Source: Thermoproteota archaeon (GTDB lineage: Archaea > Thermoproteota > Thermoprotei_A > Sulfolobales > Ignisphaeraceae). Taken from it: DNA of 64,000 nucleotides. Location: contig JAUQPB010000001.1 of NCBI GenBank assembly GCA_030550585.1, forward strand, positions 496,001 through 560,000, read 5' to 3'. How positions within the stretch are numbered: position 1 is the first letter of the stretch; each line of letters opens with the position of its first letter. The notes under the pieces were generated by a model. That model was not told where the DNA came from and ran no database searches. It saw only the letters and a list, made by a program, of their open reading frames with translations. Both the position numbers and the translations under genes were made by a program. Positions 19,501 to 28,255 of the stretch are shown here, piece after piece.

Positions 19501-19979
19501 GGGGTGGTTAGCAAGTAGATCAGTATGGAGTTTCCCAAGATAAACAACGCTAAGCTAACAGTGGACAGGATCTTGAACGGCTCCTTAAAAACCTTGGCAT
19601 GGAAATTGATTGTCGCATTGCAGTTTCTATCAGATTTTACCAAAGCTATAAACGATGTTGATGGAAGTGAGATAGTAGTTGATTTGTTAGTAGCTTCAAA
19701 GTGACTGTAGTTTCCATGTGAAGCCTCAATAGAGATGTATATAGTGCAGGAGGTGCTTTCTATCTCTATAGATGCATTATCTATCTGTATGCTTTCTCCT
19801 TGTGTGAAATTGGCTAAGGAGAGAAAATAGACTCTACCCTCTTCAAATGAAATATACAATGTATTTTGTAATATATATTCAATTCTATATAGACTAGCAA
19901 AAGCAGTTAGAAGAGCAGATAGCAATAAAACTATGGCTAATGCTAACAGCCTCTGTCTCTGCTTCAATTTACCTAGCAC
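19464..19979 (-). CDS. Hypothetical membrane protein with N- and C-terminal helices
   Basis: I do not recognise this 171-residue protein. A basic N-terminus is followed by one hydrophobic segment (about residues 10-30). A polar extracytoplasmic domain of about 105 residues follows, with several potential N-glycosylation sequons and two to three cysteines. A second hydrophobic helix lies near 140-160. The topology suggests a small domain held outside the cell by both ends. The first start is GTG 19979; TTG 19967 is an alternative. It overlaps the 3' end of the ABC ATPase gene by 37 bases in convergent orientation and is divergent from the binding-protein gene, so a function linked to that transporter is possible but unproven. 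Confidence 0.6.
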   Translation of the reverse strand: MLGKLKQRQRLLALAIVLLLSALLTAFASLYRIEYILQNTLYISFEEGRVYFLSLANFTQGESIQIDNASIEIESTSCTIYISIEASHGNYSHFEATNKSTTISLPSTSFIALVKSDRNCNATINFHAKVFKEPFKILSTVSLALFILGNSILIYLLTTPHLFAYSQQETT

Positions 19980-20050
19980 AACGATTTTAAGCCCCCATAT
20001 AAATTTAAAACCTTTTTGAAAAACAATTTGATTTCAAGCAGGTGGATGGA

Positions 20051-22885
20051 ATGAAGTTTAAAAATATAACGGTATATACTCTACTTACTGTTTTAATGAT
20101 ATCAATAATATCTCCAATAATGCTATATGCACAACAAGCAAACAAGGGGCCAGCATCAGATAGCATAACATTTGTTCAAGTGTCTACTGACAGAGTTGGA
20201 GAGGCATTCAGGTCAGGATCTATAGATGCATACATATATGGCTTGAGACCGACGCAGCTAGACCAATTCCAAGGAGTATCAAATATAAGGTTTGTCTCGG
20301 CGCCAGGAGGTCTAGTCTCAATTGTTCTAAATCCAGCACCAGTAAAAACAGTTAATCTATCTGGTGACTGGACGAAGAAGAGCTTAGATGACATAGCAAA
20401 GGCTGTTGGCTATCCAAAGGCGGTCATATCACAGATATACTATGACAAAGACAAAAATGTTACATATGTTGATCTAGCTGCCGACGGTAACAACATCAAT
20501 CCATTTGCACTAAAAGATGTTAGATATGCCATAAACTTCATAGTTGATAGGGACTTTATAGTCAAGAATATTTATAGAGGCTATGGAGCCCCCATGGTAA
20601 CATTCCTCTCATACTACGACCCAACATACATGCTAATATCAGATCTGATAGCATCGTTTGCGATAAGGTATGACCCTGCATATGCTAGAACGTTGATAGA
20701 AAAGGCATTGACAGCTGCAGGAGCAACTTTGCAAGGCGGCAAATGGTATTATGCCGGGAAGCCAATACAAATAATATTCGTTATAAGGCAAGAAGATGAG
20801 AGAAGAGACATTGGAGATCTTATTGCAACAGAGCTTGAGAACCTCGGATTTGTGGTGAATAAACAGGTTCTAACCTTTGCACAGGCACTTGAAATAGTAT
20901 ATGACTCAGATCCAAAAGAGCTTCAGTGGCATATATACACCGAAGGCTGGGGTAAAGGTGCGTTAGAGAAGTACGACTCTGCATCACCAGCTCAATTTTG
21001 TGCGCCATGGTTTGGTTATATGCCTGGTTGGCAGGTAGAGGGCTGGTGGTGGTACAGAAACGACACAATAGACAACTTAACACAGAAGCTGTACTTCGGC
21101 AAGTTCACGAGTCGTGATGACTATGTAAACACCTATAGAACTGTTGTGGCGATGTGCATGCAAGAATCTGTGAGAATATGGATTGCAACCAGAATGGATA
21201 TCCATGTTGTTAGAGCAGATATGCAAGGACTGACAGAGGATATGTCAGTGGGGCTAAGGTCGCCGTTCAATCTAAAGGGTATGTATGTACCAGGCAAACC
21301 AGATATCACAATAGGTCATCTATGGGTATATACAGCAAGAACAATTTGGAATATATATGGAGGCTTTACAGATGTTTATAGTGTCGATATAGAGAGGGCT
21401 ACATATGATCCGCTAACATGGAGAGACCCATTCAATGGAGAGCCAATACCTATTAGAACCAAGTATACAGTTGTGACAGCAGGACCCAACGGAACATTGG
21501 ATGTGCCACCCGATGCCATAATATGGGATGCTAAACAAGGCAAGTGGGTTAATGTAGCTCCTGGAACAAAAGCTATATCCGTTGTTAAATATGACATGTC
21601 AATGTTTATAGGCTCTAAATGGCACCACGGAATAAACATTACATGGGGCGACATACTGGCTGCCTGGGCACTAGGATTTGATCTAGTCTACAATGATACT
21701 AAGGCAAGCTTCGAAACACCTATATCAGGAGCGAACAAGCCATTCTTCGACACCATAAAAGGTCTGAGAATAATACCACAGAACAACACATTGGAGGTAT
21801 ATGTTAATTATTGGCACTTCGACCCCAACTATATAGCAGACTACGCAGCTTCCACGCCAATTAACCCTGCTGAGCTACTTGTTTTGCAAAACATTATAGT
21901 GTTCGACATGCAGAAATATGCGTTTACAACATCAACAGGCAGAGCAAAGAATATACCAGCTCTAAATCTAGTGCTAAGCGCCCATGCAAAAGACCTTGCA
22001 ACACTCGCACAACAAATGCTATCGGCAAACATCTTCCCAGCAAAATACTTTACAACACCGCAAGGAACTTATATGACACTTGATGAGTGGAAAACAAGGT
22101 TAAATGCATTTATAAACTGGGTTAACCAACATGGCCATGCATGGATATCGCAAGGACCCTTCTACCTAGACTCATTCGATGATAAAGCCCAGAAAGCAGC
22201 TCTAAAAGCATTTAGAGACCCATCATATCCATTTGCACCCGGTTACTGGGTGAAGGGCTCTGCAACACCAGCAACACTAACGGTGCCAGCAACCCCAAGC
22301 ATAATCGTGGGCAATACAACGACATTCCTGGTTAATGTTGTTCCTCCCACACTAACAGTTAGCGGAAGAACAACTGTTGCATCTGGAAACATATATGTGC
22401 AATACATTGTAAAGGATCTTCAAACAAATGCCGTTAAATACATTGGCGAAGCAACCCTTGTGGCAAGCGGAGCAACTCTGCTCACATACCAGATTGTTAT
22501 TCCAGCCGATGTGACAAAGTCAATGGCTCCCTACAATTATTACCAAGTGCAGATACTGGCATTTAGCGATGCTGTTGCAGTCCCAGCCTCGTACACATTG
22601 ACAATCCAGGCCCAGCCAAATATTGCTCAGATGATGTCAAGTGCGATTGCTGGGCAAATAGCTCCCCTGGCAAGCAAGATTGATGCAGTGTCCAATTCGA
22701 TAACAACAGTATCAAACAACATTATTGCTGTAGGCAATGCCATTAGCGATTTACAGAACGCTGTAAGTAATCTGAACAGCGCTGTATCATCAATGAAGAC
22801 ATACGTGATAGTGTTAATAGCGTTGCTTGTAGTATCGCTGATATCGAATGTACTGTTATTGTTAAGGCTTTTTAGAAGATCTTAA
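20051..22885 (+). CDS. ABC transporter extracellular solute-binding protein (family 5), stalked and membrane-anchored
   Basis: Surface receptor of the peptide-type ABC importer, about 944 residues. A signal peptide-like N-terminus (hydrophobic core about residues 8-28, then AQQANKG) is followed by a family-5 binding fold with KDVRYAINFIVDRDFIV and TLIEKALTAAG segments. Near the C-terminus comes a beta-rich region. A Ser/Asn-rich heptad segment then forms a probable coiled-coil stalk, and the protein ends in a single transmembrane helix with an RRS end. At over 900 residues it is much larger than bacterial homologues of about 540. ATG 20051 is chosen because GGTGGA is correctly spaced; GTG 20042 is also in frame. 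Confidence 0.9.
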   Translation: MKFKNITVYTLLTVLMISIISPIMLYAQQANKGPASDSITFVQVSTDRVGEAFRSGSIDAYIYGLRPTQLDQFQGVSNIRFVSAPGGLVSIVLNPAPVKTVNLSGDWTKKSLDDIAKAVGYPKAVISQIYYDKDKNVTYVDLAADGNNINPFALKDVRYAINFIVDRDFIVKNIYRGYGAPMVTFLSYYDPTYMLISDLIASFAIRYDPAYARTLIEKALTAAGATLQGGKWYYAGKPIQIIFVIRQEDERRDIGDLIATELENLGFVVNKQVLTFAQALEIVYDSDPKELQWHIYTEGWGKGALEKYDSASPAQFCAPWFGYMPGWQVEGWWWYRNDTIDNLTQKLYFGKFTSRDDYVNTYRTVVAMCMQESVRIWIATRMDIHVVRADMQGLTEDMSVGLRSPFNLKGMYVPGKPDITIGHLWVYTARTIWNIYGGFTDVYSVDIERATYDPLTWRDPFNGEPIPIRTKYTVVTAGPNGTLDVPPDAIIWDAKQGKWVNVAPGTKAISVVKYDMSMFIGSKWHHGINITWGDILAAWALGFDLVYNDTKASFETPISGANKPFFDTIKGLRIIPQNNTLEVYVNYWHFDPNYIADYAASTPINPAELLVLQNIIVFDMQKYAFTTSTGRAKNIPALNLVLSAHAKDLATLAQQMLSANIFPAKYFTTPQGTYMTLDEWKTRLNAFINWVNQHGHAWISQGPFYLDSFDDKAQKAALKAFRDPSYPFAPGYWVKGSATPATLTVPATPSIIVGNTTTFLVNVVPPTLTVSGRTTVASGNIYVQYIVKDLQTNAVKYIGEATLVASGATLLTYQIVIPADVTKSMAPYNYYQVQILAFSDAVAVPASYTLTIQAQPNIAQMMSSAIAGQIAPLASKIDAVSNSITTVSNNIIAVGNAISDLQNAVSNLNSAVSSMKTYVIVLIALLVVSLISNVLLLLRLFRRS

Positions 22886-22923
22886 TACAATATATAAAGA
22901 ATAATTTTTTATATCATATTTTT

Positions 22924-22962
22924 AAACCATAATAAACCATAATCTAGACTATATAAAATTTA
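22924..22962 (+). promoter_or_regulatory. 10-bp tandem repeat and TATA-like element before the permease genes
   Basis: AAACCATAAT occurs twice head-to-tail (22924-22933 and 22934-22943), directly followed by an AT-rich TATA-like stretch at about 22948-22962. It lies in the 188-base gap between the binding-protein gene and dppB. A T-run at about 22905-22912 just upstream may terminate the first transcript. Direct repeats spaced by one helical turn are compatible with a regulator site, but no regulator is identified. Confidence 0.4.
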
Positions 22963-23073
22963 TAAACTTCATTTATTAACTATTCCTTAAGTATTTCATT
23001 GACGTGTCATGCATGGATCGATGCCTATCTAGACTAGATTGGAATGGTATAGATATAGGATGGTGATGTATTA

Positions 23074-24174
23074 ATGTCTGTTGGCCTGGTAATTGTAAGA
23101 AGAGCGGCGTTCTTGGTCTTAGCTTTGATTATAGCAGTTTTTTTAACGGCTTTCATAATAGGTGCTACGGGGTATGTAGATAAGGTTGCTAGAGCCATTG
23201 TAAATGAGGAGGTTAGGGCCTATAGACAGGCATTGTCGAAGATGCCAAATGTCAATCAATCCTATGTAGAGGAGAAGGTGAGGGAGTATCAGCAGATGCT
23301 TATTGCGACTTATGGTCTTGATAAGCCTTGGTATTACAGGGTTCTGCCATTGGTGTATGCAACACTTATGTTCAAATTTGGTGATGTTCAGCAGGTTGGA
23401 GTTGCTGATGTTGCTGGTATGCAACTTCCTGCAAAGGCAAGTGATGTTATCTTGGCTTGTTTGCCTAGAACAATTGTTATGATAACTGTTGCCGAGCTTA
23501 TTGCAATTCTAATTGCATTAATTATAGCACCTTATGTAGCATTTAGAGTTGGTTCGTTAGCAGACAGATTCACGATAATATATGCAGCTCTAACTAATGC
23601 AATTCCCGTGTGGTGGCTAGCACTAATAATGATATTCGTTTTTAGCTATAGGCTTGGTGTTGCCCCACAGCAGTTTAGGGGTGTTATCAGAGCTTTGAGT
23701 GATATGTCAACAGCACTTCTATCCGGGGATTTAAAGGGGTTCATCATGGGTTTTGCAAATGTGTTGAACTACTCATGGTTGCCTATAGTAACCATTGTTA
23801 TTGTTCTCCTAGGACCGTGGATTTACAATGTTAGGGCCATGCTCTTAAGAGTTTCGCGAGAAGATTTCGTTACAGCAGCTATTGCGCGTGGTTTGCCGCA
23901 GAAGGTTGTTTTGCGAAGATATATTTTGAGACCAGCTTTACCGCCGGTGATAACCTCTGTGCTTCTTGGTTTGGCGGGGACTTTGGGAGGTTATATAATA
24001 ACAGAATCGGTTTTTAATTGGCCGGGCATGGGAACACTCTATTACGAAGCTATCACAAGTGGCGATCCAGCAACAATAATTGGTTTGACATATGTGTTGA
24101 CCCTTGTATATGTTATTGCAAGGCTCATACTAGAGGTTCTCTATGTTGTTCTCGACCCTAGGGTGAGACTATGA
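23074..24174 (+). CDS. Peptide-type ABC transporter permease (DppB-like)
   Basis: Integral membrane permease of 366 residues. TM1 at about 8-30 is followed by an extracytoplasmic segment of about 90 residues. The binding-protein-dependent permease core comes next, with the EAA-type loop TAAIARGLPQKVVLRRYILRPALPP (in pieces) that contacts the ATPase. ESVFNWPGMGTLYYEAI near the C-terminus is typical of DppB. It overlaps the next permease by four bases (ATGATG start within the TGA region), so the two are coupled. Confidence 0.92.
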   Translation: MSVGLVIVRRAAFLVLALIIAVFLTAFIIGATGYVDKVARAIVNEEVRAYRQALSKMPNVNQSYVEEKVREYQQMLIATYGLDKPWYYRVLPLVYATLMFKFGDVQQVGVADVAGMQLPAKASDVILACLPRTIVMITVAELIAILIALIIAPYVAFRVGSLADRFTIIYAALTNAIPVWWLALIMIFVFSYRLGVAPQQFRGVIRALSDMSTALLSGDLKGFIMGFANVLNYSWLPIVTIVIVLLGPWIYNVRAMLLRVSREDFVTAAIARGLPQKVVLRRYILRPALPPVITSVLLGLAGTLGGYIITESVFNWPGMGTLYYEAITSGDPATIIGLTYVLTLVYVIARLILEVLYVVLDPRVRL

Positions 24175-25655
24175 TGGAGAGGCTAAAAGGGTTTTGGAAG
24201 CAGATAAGAGAGACCATATGGAGCCAGACAAGCGGAAAAGCGGCTCTGATACTACTTTCAATACTCATTGTTATTGGTGTGGCAGCCGCTCTAGCAATTC
24301 CACCAAACTTTGTATCTATATGGAATGATCCTAAGTATTGGGGTGGCAAACCAAAGAATACTCCACCCAGCTGGTCATCCTTTTTTGGATATCCATGTGT
24401 GCAACATTTTGAGGAGGATTTGAGAGCCCTTGGATACAAACTAAATGTTACAACAAATGAGGTATCCTTAACATATTTATTCACCTATGACTATAAAGGC
24501 GATGGATTTCCACAAGGGGTGGCCCTAAAAATTGATGGAGTTTACGCTAATGGTGTCAGAAGTATAAGGATTGAAGCATATATTACTAGGCCGGATGGGG
24601 TTACAGTACCAGATGTTATAACATATTTGGCAACTGGGGCCAACGGATCTATATCAATTGAAAACATGCTTTTAAATCCGGACACAATTAAACTAGCATC
24701 AACGCTGATAACGCTATATCCACAGTTTCTGCAAGTAGCTGGTGTGAATGATATTGCCATGAATTATCCTATGTATCTATTCGGCAAATACTCGAATACC
24801 TCAAGGATTGTGTCTTTGGGTGGGGTATATAGGGTGTCTGTGGTTGTAAAAGCATCTACCTTAGGTGCTGTGACTATTGACGATGTGAATAAAGTTGTGA
24901 ATGCATTGAAGTCTTCTAAGGACTTTAAATTCGTTGTTGTTGGTACTTGCTATGGTTTGTTAGGAACAGATTATAGGGGTAGAGACCTTGCGCAGGCAAT
25001 GTTTTTCGGGCTTCCAATAGCTCTTTTAATAGGCTTTGGAACAGCATTCTTAACAACAATAATAGGGCTGTTTGCAGGCCTTGCAAGCGGCTATTATGGT
25101 GGTCTCATAGATGAGTTTATTCAAAGGTTTATAGATGTTTTGGGCAGTATACCGACACTTCCAATACTTATTCTAATTGCGGTCTCGGTGCAACAAGCAT
25201 ATGGTGCTAGCCCCTACAAACCTATAATAATGCTTATGGTAATACTATTCACACTTATAGTTTTTGGCTGGGGCGGTCTAGCAATAATAGTCAGGTCCAT
25301 GACCCTAAGCATAAAAGCTGAGGCATATGTTGAAGCAGCTCAAGCTGTAGGAGCATCAAATTGGTGGATCATGACAAAGCATATAATTCCACAGCTACTG
25401 CCATATATAGCGGCCCAGATGGTGTATTCAGCGCCTTCAGCAATATTAACTGAGGCCGGGCTTTCTATTCTGGGTATTCAGCATGGGCTTCCCACATGGG
25501 GTGGAATATTATCTGATGCTAGGCTCTATGGGAATATCAGTTATTGGTGGTGGATATTCCCACCTGGGATAGCCATATCGATAGTCTCTCTAACCTTTGT
25601 GCTCTTAGGCATGTCTATAGAGAGGGTTGTAGAGCCTAGACTGAGGGGGATGTAA
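24171..25655 (+). CDS. Peptide-type ABC transporter permease (DppC-like) with large extracytoplasmic insertion
   Basis: A 494-residue permease, against about 300 for bacterial DppC. The first helix (about 20-40) is followed by roughly 220 residues of polar, mainly beta-like sequence before the conserved LGTDYRGRDL motif. Five core helices follow with the EAA loop YVEAAQAVGASNWWIM and a final WWIFPPGIAISI region. The extra domain faces outside and may contact the stalked binding protein. Start ATG 24171 overlaps the dppB stop; a second ATG follows immediately. The ATPase gene follows one base after the stop. Confidence 0.9.
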   Translation: MMERLKGFWKQIRETIWSQTSGKAALILLSILIVIGVAAALAIPPNFVSIWNDPKYWGGKPKNTPPSWSSFFGYPCVQHFEEDLRALGYKLNVTTNEVSLTYLFTYDYKGDGFPQGVALKIDGVYANGVRSIRIEAYITRPDGVTVPDVITYLATGANGSISIENMLLNPDTIKLASTLITLYPQFLQVAGVNDIAMNYPMYLFGKYSNTSRIVSLGGVYRVSVVVKASTLGAVTIDDVNKVVNALKSSKDFKFVVVGTCYGLLGTDYRGRDLAQAMFFGLPIALLIGFGTAFLTTIIGLFAGLASGYYGGLIDEFIQRFIDVLGSIPTLPILILIAVSVQQAYGASPYKPIIMLMVILFTLIVFGWGGLAIIVRSMTLSIKAEAYVEAAQAVGASNWWIMTKHIIPQLLPYIAAQMVYSAPSAILTEAGLSILGIQHGLPTWGGILSDARLYGNISYWWWIFPPGIAISIVSLTFVLLGMSIERVVEPRLRGM

Positions 25656-25656
25656 A

Positions 25657-26715
25657 GTGGGTGCAAAACCGATACTAATTGTTGACAACCTGAAAAAGTA
25701 TTATGAGATTAGAGGGTCTTTTCTACAAGTGCTGGGAATTAAACCACCAACATATTTGAGGGCTGTGGATGGCATTACATTTTCCATAGATAGGGGAGAG
25801 ATCTTTTGCCTAGTCGGCGAATCTGGGTGTGGCAAGACAACAACTGGGAGATTGATAGCAAGGCTTATAACACCGACATCAGGTTCTATACTTTACAGAC
25901 CATCCGATGAACTTAAAAATTATCTTGAATCGCAAGGCTTTACAAATGAGTATATAGATCTTGGAAAGCGCTATCCAAAACAAATCGACAAGGCGTTGAG
26001 AAGAGAAATTCAGATAATATTCCAAGACCCGTACAGCTCTCTGAACCCAAGGATGAAGATCAAGGATATTTTGGAAGAGCCTCTAATCATACATGGAATT
26101 GGCGACAAACCTTCTCAGAGACTAGAGACTATCCTAAAGGCCCTTCAAGAAGTTAAGCTCGCGCCGCCAGAGGAATTTGTTGAGAGATATCCACATATGT
26201 TATCTGGTGGGCAGAGACAGAGGGTCGCAATTGCAAGAGCGTTGATACTAAAACCCTCTCTTATAGTTGCTGACGAACCTGTGAGCATGCTCGACGTTTC
26301 AATACGTGTAGAGATTCTACAGCTTATGCTAGACATTAAAAAGAGCAGAAATATATCATACCTATTCATAACACACGATCTTGCAGTAGCAAGTTATGTA
26401 TGTAACAAGATAGCTGTTATGTATCTAGGGAAAATAGTTGAAATGGGTGACGCTGAAAAGGTAGTAGAGAATCCGTTGCACCCATATACCAAAGCATTAA
26501 TAGAATCTGTTCCAGAGCCAGACCCACGCAATAGATTAGCCCTTAGGAAAATCGATATAAAGGGCGAGGTCCCCTCAGCAGTGAACATTCCACCTGGTTG
26601 CAGGTTTCACCCAAGATGCCCGTTTGCTATGGATATTTGCAGAAGGGAGGAGCCACCAATGATCGAAATAGAGAATGGTCATAAGGTTGCATGTTGGCTT
26701 TATGCGAAAAAGTGA
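25657..26715 (+). CDS. Oligopeptide/dipeptide-type ABC transporter ATP-binding protein (DppF-like)
   Basis: Second ATPase of the importer, 352 residues. Walker A is GESGCGKTT, the signature LSGGQRQRV, Walker B LIVADEPVSMLDV, and the switch histidine ITHD. The C-terminal extension with GCRFHPRCPFAMDICRREEPP (in pieces) matches the first ATPase almost word for word, so the two likely form a heterodimer. An insertion of about 40 residues lies between Walker A and the Q-loop. GTG 25657 follows the dppC stop by one base. Confidence 0.92.
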   Translation: MGAKPILIVDNLKKYYEIRGSFLQVLGIKPPTYLRAVDGITFSIDRGEIFCLVGESGCGKTTTGRLIARLITPTSGSILYRPSDELKNYLESQGFTNEYIDLGKRYPKQIDKALRREIQIIFQDPYSSLNPRMKIKDILEEPLIIHGIGDKPSQRLETILKALQEVKLAPPEEFVERYPHMLSGGQRQRVAIARALILKPSLIVADEPVSMLDVSIRVEILQLMLDIKKSRNISYLFITHDLAVASYVCNKIAVMYLGKIVEMGDAEKVVENPLHPYTKALIESVPEPDPRNRLALRKIDIKGEVPSAVNIPPGCRFHPRCPFAMDICRREEPPMIEIENGHKVACWLYAKK

Positions 26716-26755
26716 AAACTATTTTCTTTATAGCTTAAAAGCAGCTTCAAAATAT

Positions 26756-26763
26756 TTTTTAAA
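26756..26763 (+). promoter_or_regulatory. TATA box for the rps13 operon
   Basis: TTTTTAAA about 44-51 bases before rps13, in a 91-base spacer after the ABC operon. Confidence 0.45.
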
Positions 26764-26806
26764 TGTTTAAAGTTATGTTTAGTCAATATGCTGATAGTGG
26801 TCTTAA

Positions 26807-27295
26807 ATGTCATCGTCAGGAGGAAGCTATAGACATATTGTAAGAATAGCTGAAACAGATATTCCAGGAAACATTAGCTTGGCCTGGGGCCTTGCAAAGA
26901 TAAAGGGTGTTGGATATAACATGGCTATAGCAATTTGTAGAAAGCTTGGTTTAGATCCCAGTTCTCTTGTAGGCTATTTAAGAGACGAGGATGTAGCACA
27001 AATAGAGGAGGTCATTAAGAATCCACTGAAGTATGGGTTTCCATCTTGGATGCTGAATAGAAGAAAGGACTATGAAACTGGGCAGGACATGCATCTTACT
27101 TCTTCCGAGTTGATATACTATGCTAGACAGGATATAGATAGAGAGATTAGGATTAGAAGCTGGAAAGGAATAAGACACTCAATGGGCTATAAGGTTAGGG
27201 GTCAGAAAACCCATACCACTGGTCGTATAGGACCTGTTGTAGGTGTGCAAAGAAAGAAGGCAGCCCAGCAGCAACAACAGCAACAACAGAAGTAG
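26807..27295 (+). CDS. rps13: Small ribosomal subunit protein S13 (uS13) with polyglutamine tail
   Basis: A 162-residue S13 at the head of the 30S subunit. GNISLAWGLAKIKGVGYNMA is the helix-hairpin-helix region, and SWKGIRHSMGYKVRGQKTHTTGR is the conserved basic tail (both in pieces). The last residues are eight consecutive glutamines (codons 27266-27289) before a terminal lysine, which is unusual. First gene of the rps13-rps4-rps11-rpoD operon. Confidence 0.96.
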   Translation: MSSSGGSYRHIVRIAETDIPGNISLAWGLAKIKGVGYNMAIAICRKLGLDPSSLVGYLRDEDVAQIEEVIKNPLKYGFPSWMLNRRKDYETGQDMHLTSSELIYYARQDIDREIRIRSWKGIRHSMGYKVRGQKTHTTGRIGPVVGVQRKKAAQQQQQQQQK

Positions 27296-27314
27296 TTTTT
27301 TGGTGGTGTAGGCA

Positions 27315-27836
27315 ATGGGCGATCCAAAGAAATCCAGAAGAAAGTGGGAATCACCAGGACATCCATGGATAAAGTCTAGATTAGAAAGAGAAATGGAGCT
27401 TGTTGGAACATATGGTCTTAGGAATAAGAGAGAGCTTTGGATTGCTGAAACGATGCTGAGAAGAGTAAAGCATCTAGCAAGATCTTTACTGGCTTTGCCG
27501 GAGGAGGAAAGAGAAAAGAGGCTTAATCAATTGGTGGCAAGGCTTTATAGCATGGGTATATTGCCGGCATCTAACGCCACAATCACAGATATCCTAAGCC
27601 TTTCAACAGAAGCTGTGCTGGAAAGGAGGTTACAGACAATTGTTTGGAAAAAAGGTTTGGCAAAGACAATTCATCAGGCTAGGCAGCTCATAGTTCATGG
27701 ACACATAGCTGTTAGGGGTAGGAGGGTCACATCCCCAGGATATCTAGTTAGCAGAGAAGATGAAAAATATATAGATTTTTACCCAACCTCTCCATATGCA
27801 AAAGCTGGTGCAACTAAAGCAACACAGACAGGCTGA
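27315..27836 (+). CDS. rps4: Small ribosomal subunit protein S4 (uS4)
   Basis: A 173-residue primary 16S rRNA binder. The N-terminal [15 protein letters not shown] segment and the S4 RNA-binding domain ([28 protein letters not shown], in pieces) are clear. It has a short Thr/Ala-rich tail. Nineteen bases after rps13, with GGTGGTG before the ATG. Confidence 0.96.
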   Translation: MGDPKKSRRKWESPGHPWIKSRLEREMELVGTYGLRNKRELWIAETMLRRVKHLARSLLALPEEEREKRLNQLVARLYSMGILPASNATITDILSLSTEAVLERRLQTIVWKKGLAKTIHQARQLIVHGHIAVRGRRVTSPGYLVSREDEKYIDFYPTSPYAKAGATKATQTG

Positions 27837-27850
27837 GGTGACTAAGATAG

Positions 27851-28252
27851 ATGTCTTTTGGAAGTAGAGAACTGAAATGGGGTATAGCACACATATATGC
27901 ATCTTTCAACAACACAATAATACATATAACAGATATTAGTGGCGCCGAGACTGTTGCCAGAGGCTCTGGAGGTATGGTTGTGAGAGCCGACAGAGAGAAG
28001 CCAAGTCCTTATGCAGCTATGATGGTTGCCTATAGAGTTGCTCAAGAGTCTATGGAAAAAGGCGTTACAGCAATACATATAAGAGTTAGGGCTCCTGGTG
28101 GTCACGGGCCCAAGATACCTGGTCCAGGAGCACAAGCTGCTATAAGAGCCTTGGCTAGGGCAGGATTTATTATCGGTAGGATAGAGGATGTAACCCCAAT
28201 ACCGCATGATACCACTAGAAGGCCTGGCGGCAGACGTGGTAGAAGGGTGTAA
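27851..28252 (+). CDS. rps11: Small ribosomal subunit protein S11 (uS11)
   Basis: A 133-residue platform protein. [21 protein letters not shown] and the C-terminal [21 protein letters not shown] (both in pieces) are hallmark segments. GAGGTGA nine bases before ATG 27851 supports the start. rpoD follows three bases after the stop. Confidence 0.97.
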   Translation: MSFGSRELKWGIAHIYASFNNTIIHITDISGAETVARGSGGMVVRADREKPSPYAAMMVAYRVAQESMEKGVTAIHIRVRAPGGHGPKIPGPGAQAAIRALARAGFIIGRIEDVTPIPHDTTRRPGGRRGRRV

Positions 28253-28255
28253 TTA

